DNA of 57,058 nucleotides, from NCBI GenBank assembly GCA_900753315.1, contig CAADYP010000002.1:1-57058 (forward strand), read 5' to 3'. A program made the translations under genes and the position numbers. The stretch comes from Clostridia bacterium (GTDB lineage Bacteria; Bacillota; Clostridia; Christensenellales; UBA1242). The notes below the pieces were generated by a model. That model made no database searches. It was not told the DNA's origin and saw nothing but the letters and a program-made list of their open reading frames with translations. Below, piece after piece: positions 34,455-42,693 of the stretch; positions within the stretch are counted from its first letter, which is position 1; each line of letters begins with the position of its first letter.

Positions 34455-34484
34455 AAAAAATACTCACCAAACTTGATGAGTATT
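34455..34484 (-). terminator. Terminator of serS
   Basis: Minus-strand stem AATACTCA / TGAGTATT followed by T4, 10 nt after the serS stop. Confidence 0.8.
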
Positions 34485-34493
34485 TTGCAAAAT

Positions 34494-35780
34494 TTATTTT
34501 CTTGGCAAAAGTTTTTCTTGCCCACCCATGTATGGTTGGAGAGCTTTTGGAACCAAAATGCTTCCGTCTTTTTGAACATTGTTTTCAAGGAAAGCAATCA
34601 AAGCACGTGGAGATGCCAAAACAGTGTTGTTTAATGTATGAAGCAAATATGTTCCGTTTTCACCTTTTGCACGAATACCAAGTCTTCTTGCTTGTGCGTC
34701 ACCAAGATTACTGCAAGAGCCAACTTCAAAATATTTCTTTTGTCTTGGGCTCCATGCTTCAACGTCACAGCTTTTTACCTTCAAGTCAGCAAGATCACCA
34801 CTGCAACATTCCAAAGTGCGGACAGGGATATTGAGATTTCTGAAAATATCAACTGTATATTTCCACATCTTTTCATACCATTTCATGCTATCTTCTGGTT
34901 TGCAAATAACAATCATTTCTTGTTTTTCAAATTGGTGAACTCTATAAAGTCCTCTTTCTTCAAGACCATGAGCTCCGCCTTCCTTCCTGAAGCATGGAGA
35001 ATAAGATGTCATTGTGATAGGCAATTCTTGTTCTGTCAAAATTTGTCCTTTAAATTTTCCAATCATGCTGTGCTCACTTGTTCCAACAAGATAAAGGTCT
35101 TCACCTTCAATCTTATACATCATTGCTTCCATTTCGGCAAAACTCATAACACCATTTACGACATCACTTCTTATCATAAATGGAGGAATTGCATATGTGA
35201 ATCCTTGGTTAATCATATAATCTCTTCCATAAGCAATCATTGCTTCATGCAAACGAGCGGCATTTCCCATAAGATAATAGAAACCTGTTCCACTTGTTCT
35301 GCCTGCACTTTCTTTGTCAAGACCATTGATAGAATCCAAAATGTCAGCGTGATATGGAACTTCAAAATCAGGCACTCTTGGTTCTCCAAATCTTTCATTT
35401 TCAACATTTTCACTGTCATCTTTGCCGACAGGGACACTTGCATCAATGATGTTTGGAATTGTCATCATGTCTTTTTTGATTTTTTCAGCAAGCACCTCTT
35501 CTTCTTTCTCAATTTCTGCAATTCTTTCGTTGTTTTTCTTTACTTGTTCTTTGATTTGATTTGCTTCTTCAATCTTCTTTTCTCTCATCAAAAAACCAAT
35601 CTTGCTTGACAATGCATTTCTGCTTGCACGAAGTTCGTCTCCCTCTTTTTTGATGGCACGCAATTTTTTGTCCATTTCTTCGACTTCATCAACCAATGGC
35701 AATTTCTGGTCTTGAAATTTCTTTTTAATATTTTCTTTTACCAATTCTTTGTTTGTTCTTATCAAATTTATATCGATCAT
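34494..35780 (-). CDS. serS: Seryl-tRNA synthetase
   Basis: 428 residues from the ATG at 35778-35780 (AAGGAG upstream). N-terminal long coiled-coil tRNA-binding arm (about 30-105), then the class II catalytic core: motif 2 (FRKEGGAHGLEERGLYRVHQFEK) and motif 3 (NNTVLASPRALIAFLE). Charges tRNA-Ser and Sec-tRNA. It is controlled by a T-box leader upstream and has its own terminator, so it is a separate unit set within the division cluster. Confidence 0.97.
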   Translation of the reverse strand: MIDINLIRTNKELVKENIKKKFQDQKLPLVDEVEEMDKKLRAIKKEGDELRASRNALSSKIGFLMREKKIEEANQIKEQVKKNNERIAEIEKEEEVLAEKIKKDMMTIPNIIDASVPVGKDDSENVENERFGEPRVPDFEVPYHADILDSINGLDKESAGRTSGTGFYYLMGNAARLHEAMIAYGRDYMINQGFTYAIPPFMIRSDVVNGVMSFAEMEAMMYKIEGEDLYLVGTSEHSMIGKFKGQILTEQELPITMTSYSPCFRKEGGAHGLEERGLYRVHQFEKQEMIVICKPEDSMKWYEKMWKYTVDIFRNLNIPVRTLECCSGDLADLKVKSCDVEAWSPRQKKYFEVGSCSNLGDAQARRLGIRAKGENGTYLLHTLNNTVLASPRALIAFLENNVQKDGSILVPKALQPYMGGQEKLLPRK

Positions 35781-35981
35781 TTTCTTCTCCTTTTTGAGCA
35801 CTGTGTGCTGTTATTTTTTTTCTTTTCCCAAAATTTGTTGTTCTTTTGTTTCAATTTGAAACAATATTTTCCTTCTTGTTTTTAAATGTTGTCATTTCTC
35901 TTACTTATTTTCCTCACAAAAAACTTATCCCCAAAGGGAGATATTTCCTTTTTTAAGTTTTTCGTTTGCAAAAATAAACAT

Positions 35982-36212
35982 AAAAAATCACCCCATCAAA
36001 AGAACAATCTTTTTTAGAGGTGATGAAAACACCACGGTGCCACTCTAATTGGACAAATGTCCCACTCAATTTTTGCAAATTTTGTCATGCAATCGACCCT
36101 GCTCATCGCAAGTATCTCCGGGGCGGAACTGACAATGAATGTTGTTTGTTTTCACCAGCCACAAACTCTCTGAAAACACCATTTATCATTATTCCCATCA
36201 ACGATAATTATG
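35982..36212 (-). promoter_or_regulatory. T-box riboswitch leader of serS
   Basis: On the minus strand the T-box sequence AGAGTGGCACCGTGGT (36031-36046) is followed by a terminator: ATCACCTC pairs with GGGGTGAT (35987-36024), then a T run. Upstream are the AGAGAG and GGCTGGTGAAA elements typical of distal Stem I. A UCC in the AGTTCCGCC segment is the likely serine specifier. Uncharged tRNA-Ser should stabilise the antiterminator and raise serS expression. Confidence 0.88.
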
Positions 36213-36217
36213 CAACA

Positions 36218-36246
36218 ATTATATTTCAAAAAAAAGTTAAAGTCAA
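36218..36246 (-). promoter_or_regulatory. Promoter of the T-box serS transcript
   Basis: Minus-strand TTGACT (36241-36246), 17 nt, TATAAT (36218-36223), directly upstream of the leader. Confidence 0.75.
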
Positions 36247-36263
36247 TAAAATGTCACAAAAAT

Positions 36264-37265
36264 TCAAATATTTTCCACCAAAGAATAGTAAATGTCTTTT
36301 TCTGTGCGTTTGATATAATTATTTAAAGTCAAATTGTCCACTTTGATATAACAATTTTTAAATATTTCAAAAGACAAAGGTTTTTTGTCGGTCTCATCAT
36401 AAATCAAATTGCCGTCATCATCCTTCATATCTTTCGCATTTTCATAAGACACATACTCGCCTTTTGATGTCTTAACAACATAAATAAACTGGCCGTCACT
36501 GTTCAAGAAATTGCCATCGCTGTCCGTTTTTTGATTGTAGAAAGCACTTTCTGTTGCAAACAACTTCTGAACTTTGTTTAAAAATGCAAAATCAATGTTG
36601 TTTATCACAAATTTGCGTCCTTGAAAACTCGTCATTGTCAATGCGGTATATTCTTTCCTCGTCAATTCGTCAACATAACTTGAAAGTTCTATTTTTTTAT
36701 ACTTGCCAATAAGTTGTCCGAAATCTCTATTGTTTTTGAGCATAATGCTATAAAATTTCAACATTGCAGATTGTTTAATTTTCAAAAAATCACCAACCGC
36801 AACATTGGAACTTTCAACATTTACACCTGCAAGCAGAATGGCATTTGTTTGAGTTGAAGAGAATGTATCTTGCTTTTTCAAAACTCTAAAATCTCTGTCA
36901 CAAATCAAAAATTGGTCACCATATTCAACTGCAAAAAGTTCTTCACGCTCTACAACATGCACAACAAACTTGTTTGGGAAAACTGTTTCAATATTTAAAA
37001 CACGAAGATAAGCAAAATTTTCATTTTCCCTCGCATGAGCATATATTTTTTTTATTGATTTTTGTTTGCCTTCAAACAAAACGCATGAGCCATATCTAAA
37101 CTCCCCCGCTTCCACAATTTCTTCATTTGAAATGTTCAAATTTTCAGTTGTAGATTTAAAATTGGCTGTAACCGAAGATAAAGCAAACAGTGTCCAAAAC
37201 AAAATAAGAAGCACTGCTATCACAGAAAACACAACAGAAAGAGTAATTATCAATTTTTTGCTCAA
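36264..37265 (-). CDS. ftsQ: FtsQ/DivIB-like cell division protein
   Basis: 333 residues with a short cytosolic N-terminus, one membrane segment (about 5-30) and an extracytoplasmic part. A POTRA-like domain (about 40-75) precedes the FtsQ-like stretch FPNKFVVHVVEREELFAVEYGDQFLICD. The C-terminal half is divergent and longer than usual (330 against about 250-290). Start is TTG at 37263-37265 with AAAGGA upstream. Two bases after the murA stop, so coexpressed with murA. Assembles with FtsL/FtsB at the septum. Confidence 0.75.
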   Translation of the reverse strand: MSKKLIITLSVVFSVIAVLLILFWTLFALSSVTANFKSTTENLNISNEEIVEAGEFRYGSCVLFEGKQKSIKKIYAHARENENFAYLRVLNIETVFPNKFVVHVVEREELFAVEYGDQFLICDRDFRVLKKQDTFSSTQTNAILLAGVNVESSNVAVGDFLKIKQSAMLKFYSIMLKNNRDFGQLIGKYKKIELSSYVDELTRKEYTALTMTSFQGRKFVINNIDFAFLNKVQKLFATESAFYNQKTDSDGNFLNSDGQFIYVVKTSKGEYVSYENAKDMKDDDGNLIYDETDKKPLSFEIFKNCYIKVDNLTLNNYIKRTEKDIYYSLVENI

Positions 37266-37267
37266 AT

Positions 37268-38521
37268 TTAAATCCTTTTTATGTCAGCTCCCAAAGAATT
37301 GTATCTTTCTTCAATGTTTTTATATCCTCGGTCTATTAGCCACGCATTGCTTATCGTTGTATAACCCTCTGCTTTCATGCCAGCGATTACCAAACCTGCT
37401 CCAGCACGAAGATCTGATGCACACACATCTGCACCAAAAAGCGTATCCACGCCTTTCACTAGTGCAGTTTTCCCTTTCAAAACAATATCTGCGCCCATTT
37501 TCTTGAGTTCCGGAACAATCCCATAACGATTTTCAAACATATTTTCTTGAATTATGCTTACACCACTGCTAACACTTTGCAAAACCAACATCTGCGACTG
37601 CAAATCGGTAGGGAAAAATGGGAAAGGTTTTGTTTCTATATTTTCTATTGAAGAAAGCCTCTTGTTTGCTTTCACCCTTATTTTATCATTATAGGTCTCG
37701 ATTTGGCAAGCGGTTTGTTTAAGAAACGAAATCAAACTTTGATTATGTTCAAAAATTGCACCATCGACAATCACATTTCCGCCACAAACGGCAGTTGCAA
37801 GAATGTATGTTCCTGCCACAATTCTGTCTGGAATTGCCTTGTATGCACACCCATGCATTTTTTTTACTCCAACAATTTTTATGCAATCACTGCCAGCACC
37901 AATGATATTCGCTCCCATTGCAACAAGAAAATTTTGCAAATCTACAATTTCCGGCTCTTTTGCAACATTTTTGAGAATGGTTTCCCCATCAAGAAGACAA
38001 GCACACATCATCAAACTTTCAGTTGCACCCACACTAGGAAAATCAAGCAAAACTTCACCCGATTTTAAGTTTTCGCCATTGCAATAAATATATCCATGTT
38101 TTTCAACAACTTTTGCTCCCAGTGCTTTAAAACCATTGATGTGAATGTCGATAGGTCTCGCACCAATTTGACAACCACCTGGATAAGCAATTTCTGCTTT
38201 TCTAAATTTCCCAAGTAGCGCTCCCAAAGTAAAAATAGATGCTCGCAACTTCTGTGTGAGCTCATGTGTAATTTTGGTGTTTTTGATATGTTTTGAATTT
38301 ATAAAAATTTCATTGCCGGAAGATTTTGTTTCAACTCCCAAAAGGCTCAAAATCTCTCGCATATTTTTCAAATCTTCAAGGTCAACATAATTTGAAATTT
38401 GATATTCATCTTCACTCAAAACAGTTGCCGCCAAAAGCGGAAGGAGTGCATTTTTAGCTCCTTCAACTTTCACTTCTCCACATAAAGTGCTTCCGCCATT
38501 TATCAACAATTTTTCTTCCAT
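37268..38521 (-). CDS. murA: UDP-N-acetylglucosamine 1-carboxyvinyltransferase
   Basis: First committed step of peptidoglycan synthesis: transfers enolpyruvate from PEP to UDP-GlcNAc. 417 residues with the catalytic Cys in AYPGGCQIGARPID (fosfomycin target, Cys retained) and DLRAGAGLVIAGMKAEG near the C-terminus. No good Shine-Dalgarno before the ATG; a TATAAA ends 5 nt upstream, though without a clear -35. Starts the murA-ftsQ unit. Confidence 0.96.
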   Translation of the reverse strand: MEEKLLINGGSTLCGEVKVEGAKNALLPLLAATVLSEDEYQISNYVDLEDLKNMREILSLLGVETKSSGNEIFINSKHIKNTKITHELTQKLRASIFTLGALLGKFRKAEIAYPGGCQIGARPIDIHINGFKALGAKVVEKHGYIYCNGENLKSGEVLLDFPSVGATESLMMCACLLDGETILKNVAKEPEIVDLQNFLVAMGANIIGAGSDCIKIVGVKKMHGCAYKAIPDRIVAGTYILATAVCGGNVIVDGAIFEHNQSLISFLKQTACQIETYNDKIRVKANKRLSSIENIETKPFPFFPTDLQSQMLVLQSVSSGVSIIQENMFENRYGIVPELKKMGADIVLKGKTALVKGVDTLFGADVCASDLRAGAGLVIAGMKAEGYTTISNAWLIDRGYKNIEERYNSLGADIKRI

Positions 38522-38577
38522 ATCACTTTATATGTTTTGAAACAAATTTGCTCCACTGTTATCTACAAAACTGAAAC

Positions 38578-38604
38578 AAAAAATCAGCCATGTTGACTGA
38601 TTTT
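38578..38604 (-). terminator. Terminator after the small membrane protein gene
   Basis: Minus-strand AAAATCAG / CTGATTTT with a 9-nt loop and T-rich tail, before murA. Confidence 0.75.
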
Positions 38605-38611
38605 AATTGTT

Positions 38612-38866
38612 TTATTTTTCGTCTTCCACACTTAATTTGTTTATAGGATCAGAACGTTTGTAAGTAGGATTATGTGCAGAATGTGGATCAAAACATAAAT
38701 TTGCAAAGAACCCTATAAGACTATATATACCCCGAAAAATGAAATATATCCCCATGCGTGAAGTAAAATTTTGAATTTTTAACCCAGAATGGTTGATGAT
38801 AAAACTCCCTAAAAATCCCAAAAACAACACCAACATCGCTCTTGCCAATCTTTTTCCGAAATCCAT
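38612..38866 (-). CDS. Small membrane protein paired with an Xre regulator
   Basis: 84 residues with two probable membrane segments (about 8-27 and 38-58) and a charged C-terminus (SDPINKLSVEDEK). AAAGGA lies upstream of the ATG. I do not recognise the family. It has its own strong promoter, with an operator-like palindrome in the spacer, and is divergent from the Xre gene at 38983; regulation by that protein is likely. The pair interrupts the cell-wall gene order between ftsW and murA. Confidence 0.65.
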   Translation of the reverse strand: MDFGKRLARAMLVLFLGFLGSFIINHSGLKIQNFTSRMGIYFIFRGIYSLIGFFANLCFDPHSAHNPTYKRSDPINKLSVEDEK

Positions 38867-38920
38867 ATTTTTGTTTCCTTTTCAAATTTATGTATAAAAC
38901 AATCATATTTTATCAAAATT

Positions 38921-38949
38921 ATTTTAATAGGTCTTTTGACCTATGTCAA
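38921..38949 (-). promoter_or_regulatory. Promoter with palindromic operator between the small membrane gene and the Xre gene
   Basis: Minus-strand TTGACA (38944-38949), 17 nt, TAAAAT (38921-38926). The spacer holds TAGGTC-TTTT-GACCTA (38928-38943), a perfect 6-bp palindrome; a further half-site TTTTGACCTA follows at 38953-38962. Confidence 0.7.
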
Positions 38950-38982
38950 GCCTTTTGACCTAATTTTTGATAAGATTTGAAT

Positions 38983-39183
38983 ATGAATTATACAGAAATA
39001 ATTAAAGAAATCATGATAGAAAAAGAATTGAGCCAAGAAAAATTTGCAAAAATAATTGGCGTCAATCAAACAACTGTCAGTCAATGGCTCTTAGGGAAGA
39101 AGAAACCAAGTTATGACAATATTGTCGCAATTTGCAAAAATTTTGACACAACACCAAATGAACTATTTGGGATATATAAGTAA
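38983..39183 (+). CDS. Xre-family transcriptional regulator
   Basis: 66 residues from the ATG at 38983, a single Cro/CI helix-turn-helix (LSQEKFAKIIGVNQTTVSQWLLGKKKPSYDNIV). The only plus-strand gene in the division cluster. No Shine-Dalgarno; an extended -10 (TGATAAGAT) ends 6 nt before the ATG. Probably binds the palindrome at 38928-38943 and controls the divergent small membrane protein. Confidence 0.88.
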   Translation: MNYTEIIKEIMIEKELSQEKFAKIIGVNQTTVSQWLLGKKKPSYDNIVAICKNFDTTPNELFGIYK

Positions 39184-39264
39184 TCATAAAATAGTTGACT
39201 TGCACAACTATTTTTTTTACAAAAAAACCAACACAACTGTTAGCATTTTTCTTTTTGTTTTCCA

Positions 39265-40416
39265 CTATGCAATCTTTTTGCTTTGTTTCTCAACATTCAA
39301 AGCAACTCCAATTGCTCCCATAAAAACCGCAACAGATGTTCCGCCTGATGAAATAAATGGCAATGGTAGTCCAGTCGGTGGGATTGAACCTGTCACCACC
39401 GCTATATTTAAAAGTGTTTGCACAGCAATAACAATTCCTATTCCACATGTGAGTAAACAGCCAAAGCGGTCTTTTGCATTGAGCCCAATTTTAAATAACA
39501 ACCAAACGAGAGAAAAATATGCTGCCATCAAAAGACAACACCCACAAAATCCCAACTCTTCTCCAATTATTGAAAAGATAAAATCGGATTCAGCAAATGG
39601 CAAAAAGAGATATTTTTGACGAGAATTGAAAAGCCCAACACCAAAAAATCCACCATTGCCAAGGCTGTAAAGAGATTGAATAAGTTGAAATCCTTCGCCT
39701 TGTGGCGATGCCCATGGATTTAAGAAAGCAAACAATCTTTTCAAACGATATGGCTCTGCCAAAATCAAAAGTGGGACACCAGCCACCGCCATTGATGAAA
39801 ACAGTATAGTGTGTTTTTTGCTCATTCCTCCAATAATCAACATCAAAAGAGTAACCATTCCCAAACACATTGTAACACTCATACTTGGCTCAATGATGAC
39901 AAGCACACACAAAACTCCAGCAACACAAAGCGGTGGCAAAAGTCCTTTGAAGGTCTTGATTTTGTAATGTTTCTCTGACAAATAATATGCCAAGAACAAA
40001 ACGAGGGCAAATTTTGCAATTTCTGATGGTTGGATAGAAATCCCCAGCAAATTTACCCATCTGTTTGCCCCATAACTTTGAACGCCAAAACCTGGAACAA
40101 ACACCAAAATGAGCAAAATCACACTCACTCCCAAAATCCAATAACGAAATTTTTTCAGTAAATGATAATCAAAGAAAGAAAAAAACACCAAGGCAAAAAT
40201 ACCCAACGCAACACCAAAAAGTTGTTTATATAAAAAGAAAAATTGATTTTTGTATCTATACTCTGCTGAATAACAACTTGCACTATAAACCATGATACAA
40301 CCAAAAATTACAAGTCCCAGCACAAGCAAAATCACAAAAATTTCTCGCTTTGACAAAAATTTTGTTTTGCCTTTAACTCCAAAAAATTTACTTTTTTGTT
40401 TTACACTTTCTGTCAT
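39265..40416 (-). CDS. ftsW: Peptidoglycan glycosyltransferase FtsW (SEDS family)
   Basis: 383 residues with about ten membrane segments. Typical FtsW/RodA/SpoVE segments: GANRWVNLLGISIQPSEIAKFALV, LNPWASPQGEGFQLIQSL, FAESDFIFSIIGEELGF and GLPLPFISSGGTS. Polymerises lipid II at the septum with its partner PBP. SpoVE is an alternative name that cannot be excluded. ATGA overlap with murD. Confidence 0.93.
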   Translation of the reverse strand: MTESVKQKSKFFGVKGKTKFLSKREIFVILLVLGLVIFGCIMVYSASCYSAEYRYKNQFFFLYKQLFGVALGIFALVFFSFFDYHLLKKFRYWILGVSVILLILVFVPGFGVQSYGANRWVNLLGISIQPSEIAKFALVLFLAYYLSEKHYKIKTFKGLLPPLCVAGVLCVLVIIEPSMSVTMCLGMVTLLMLIIGGMSKKHTILFSSMAVAGVPLLILAEPYRLKRLFAFLNPWASPQGEGFQLIQSLYSLGNGGFFGVGLFNSRQKYLFLPFAESDFIFSIIGEELGFCGCCLLMAAYFSLVWLLFKIGLNAKDRFGCLLTCGIGIVIAVQTLLNIAVVTGSIPPTGLPLPFISSGGTSVAVFMGAIGVALNVEKQSKKIA

Positions 40417-41708
40417 TTCATATCCTCAAAAATTAGAGATTTGAAAATTTCTCCACGCTCAGCATAACTTGAAAATTCATCAAAACTTGCACACGCAGGT
40501 GAAAGCAAAACACAATCTTTTTCTTCTGCTATCCTCTTTGAATATCTTACTGCATCAGCAAATTTTTCAAAAATTGCAGTGCGATATGCATACTTTTGTG
40601 CAGACGCATTGATTTTTTCCCTATCATGTCCAAAGCAAATCACTTCTTTGATTGGAAAATTTAAAGAAAAAAGTTCGGCATAATCAATATCTTTTCCAAG
40701 CCCACCCATCAAAAGAATAGGGTTTTCATTCTTAAAGGCTTCCACGCACGCTACAGTCGAAGCTACATTTGTAGCCTTACTGTCATCAACATATTTTACA
40801 CCACCAACAACTCCAACAATTTGCATACGATGGTCAGCAGGAGAAAAACTTGATACTGCTCGTGCCATGTCATTTGGCGTCACTTTAAAATGAGAACATA
40901 TGCTCACACAAGCAAGCACATTTTCAAGATTTTTATCGCCTTTAAGTGTAATGTTTTCGGTTTTTAAGACGGGCTTTTTGTTTACATAAATTCGGTCTTT
41001 GTAAACATAAATTCCTTTTTTCATTTTGTTTTTTGAGAAATATTGCGTATGCTTGAAATTGGAAATTCTTTTAGCATTTTCATCATCAAGATTCAAAATC
41101 AAAACATCTTTATGCTTCAAGTTCTGTGCAATTTTGGATTTTGTTTTTTTGTATTCCTCAAAACTTCCATGCCTGTCCAAATGGTCTGGTTTTATATTTA
41201 AAATACATGAAACATCTGCACGGAAATATTTGCTGTATTCCAACTGAAAATTGCTAACTTCACAAACGACAACACTCTTTTTTGTCGTTTTTTCGCAAAT
41301 TGCAGAAAATGGAAGTCCAATGTTTCCACACAAAAAAGTTTCATAGCCAGCAGTTTTCAAAATTTTTTGAGTGAGCATACAAACGGTCGTTTTCCCGTTT
41401 GTGCCAGTTACTGCTATCACTTTGCCTTTACACAAAAGATAAGCGAAATCAATCTCCGAAATGACAGGTATATTTTTCTTTTCAAATTCCGCAAGAAGTT
41501 TGTTTCCAATGCATTTTATGCCTGGGCTAACCACAACAAAATCATATTGTTTGTCCTGTGGATTTCTTTCAAAACCGACATATTCAAAATATTTTATGTT
41601 ATCATCATAAAAACTTACATACGCATCATGATTTCGCAAAACTTTTATTACTGCCCGACCGCTGTCACCAAGCCCATAAACCAAAACTTTTTTGTTTTTC
41701 AATCTCAT
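40413..41708 (-). CDS. murD: UDP-N-acetylmuramoyl-L-alanine--D-glutamate ligase
   Basis: 431 residues from the ATG at 41706-41708 (AAAGGAAA upstream); a longer frame lacks a ribosome site. N-terminal UDP-binding Rossmann domain (KVLVYGLGDSGRAV), ATP loop VTGTNGKTTV, and the Mur-ligase C-terminal domain (KYVDDSKATNVAST). Adds D-Glu in the cytosol. Between mraY and ftsW, as in many dcw clusters. Confidence 0.96.
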   Translation of the reverse strand: MRLKNKKVLVYGLGDSGRAVIKVLRNHDAYVSFYDDNIKYFEYVGFERNPQDKQYDFVVVSPGIKCIGNKLLAEFEKKNIPVISEIDFAYLLCKGKVIAVTGTNGKTTVCMLTQKILKTAGYETFLCGNIGLPFSAICEKTTKKSVVVCEVSNFQLEYSKYFRADVSCILNIKPDHLDRHGSFEEYKKTKSKIAQNLKHKDVLILNLDDENAKRISNFKHTQYFSKNKMKKGIYVYKDRIYVNKKPVLKTENITLKGDKNLENVLACVSICSHFKVTPNDMARAVSSFSPADHRMQIVGVVGGVKYVDDSKATNVASTVACVEAFKNENPILLMGGLGKDIDYAELFSLNFPIKEVICFGHDREKINASAQKYAYRTAIFEKFADAVRYSKRIAEEKDCVLLSPACASFDEFSSYAERGEIFKSLIFEDMK

Positions 41709-41727
41709 CAAAATAAATTTCCTTTGG

Positions 41728-42693
41728 TTAGATTCCAACGGACAAAATTGTTGCCAAAACACACAAAGAAACTGCCGCTGTTATAACTATATATACTACG
41801 ACAATTCGATTTTCATGCACTCCCTTTTGTTCAAAATGATGATGAAGTGGAGCCATCAAAAAGATTCTTTTCTTTGTTCTTTTATAATGCAAAACTTGAA
41901 TAATGTCGCTCAATGCTGACAGAACAAACATTATGCCCATGATAGGAATCAAAAGTTCAAGTCCGCTCAAAACAGCAACAGCTCCAATAAACCCACCGAG
42001 TGCGAGCGAGCCAGTGTCCCCCATAAAAATCTTTGCAGGAAAACAATTTTTTGTCAAAAATCCCAAAATTCCACCACACATTCCAAAACACATAATGCCC
42101 ATATTTTGATATTCTGGCATTGCGGTAAGTGAAAGAATAATCCCGAAAATCAAAATGTAAACAAATGACACTCCCCCAGCGAGTCCATCAAGCCCATCAG
42201 TCAAATTTACACTGTTTGCAGTGGCAACCATAACCAAAATGACTAACGGAATTATTCCCCAGCCAATGTCAAATTTCAATGAAAAGAAAGAAAGACTTGT
42301 CCGTCCTGAAAGATAGACATAAACCGCAATGATAACAGCAATGCCAACTTGTCCAATAATTTTTTGATATGGCTTTAAGCCTTCATTGTGATGGTAATGA
42401 ACTTTGATAAAGTCATCCAAAAATCCCAAGAGAGCATAAGCAAAGGTTATGGCAAGCAAGAACCATGCCAAAAAAGTGGAATATTCAAGCAGAAAACAAC
42501 TTGAAAACACAAGAGTCAACAAAAAAATAAGACCACCCATTGTTGGAGTTCCTTCTTTTGAAGCATGCTTGTCCACATAATGCAAAATGCTTTGTGACGC
42601 TTTAATTTTTTTGCAAAACCAAAGCACAACCGGAGCAATTGTGCTTGCAAAAACCAAACTTGCGATTCCGCAAATCAAAAACCTAACAGCCAT
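41728..42693 (-). CDS. mraY: Phospho-N-acetylmuramoyl-pentapeptide-transferase
   Basis: 321 residues from the ATG at 42691-42693, with GGGAGA at proper distance. Ten membrane helices and the catalytic-site motifs GFLDDFIK, NSVNLTDGLDGLA and MGDTGSLALGGF, plus the histidine cluster MAPLHHHFEQKG. Makes lipid I from UDP-MurNAc-pentapeptide and undecaprenyl phosphate. Overlaps the end of murE. Confidence 0.97.
   Translation of the reverse strand: MAVRFLICGIASLVFASTIAPVVLWFCKKIKASQSILHYVDKHASKEGTPTMGGLIFLLTLVFSSCFLLEYSTFLAWFLLAITFAYALLGFLDDFIKVHYHHNEGLKPYQKIIGQVGIAVIIAVYVYLSGRTSLSFFSLKFDIGWGIIPLVILVMVATANSVNLTDGLDGLAGGVSFVYILIFGIILSLTAMPEYQNMGIMCFGMCGGILGFLTKNCFPAKIFMGDTGSLALGGFIGAVAVLSGLELLIPIMGIMFVLSALSDIIQVLHYKRTKKRIFLMAPLHHHFEQKGVHENRIVVVYIVITAAVSLCVLATILSVGI

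Noticed and set aside
34638..35609. 323-residue frame antisense to serS
   Set aside because: Shadow of serS; no ribosome site and no recognisable protein.
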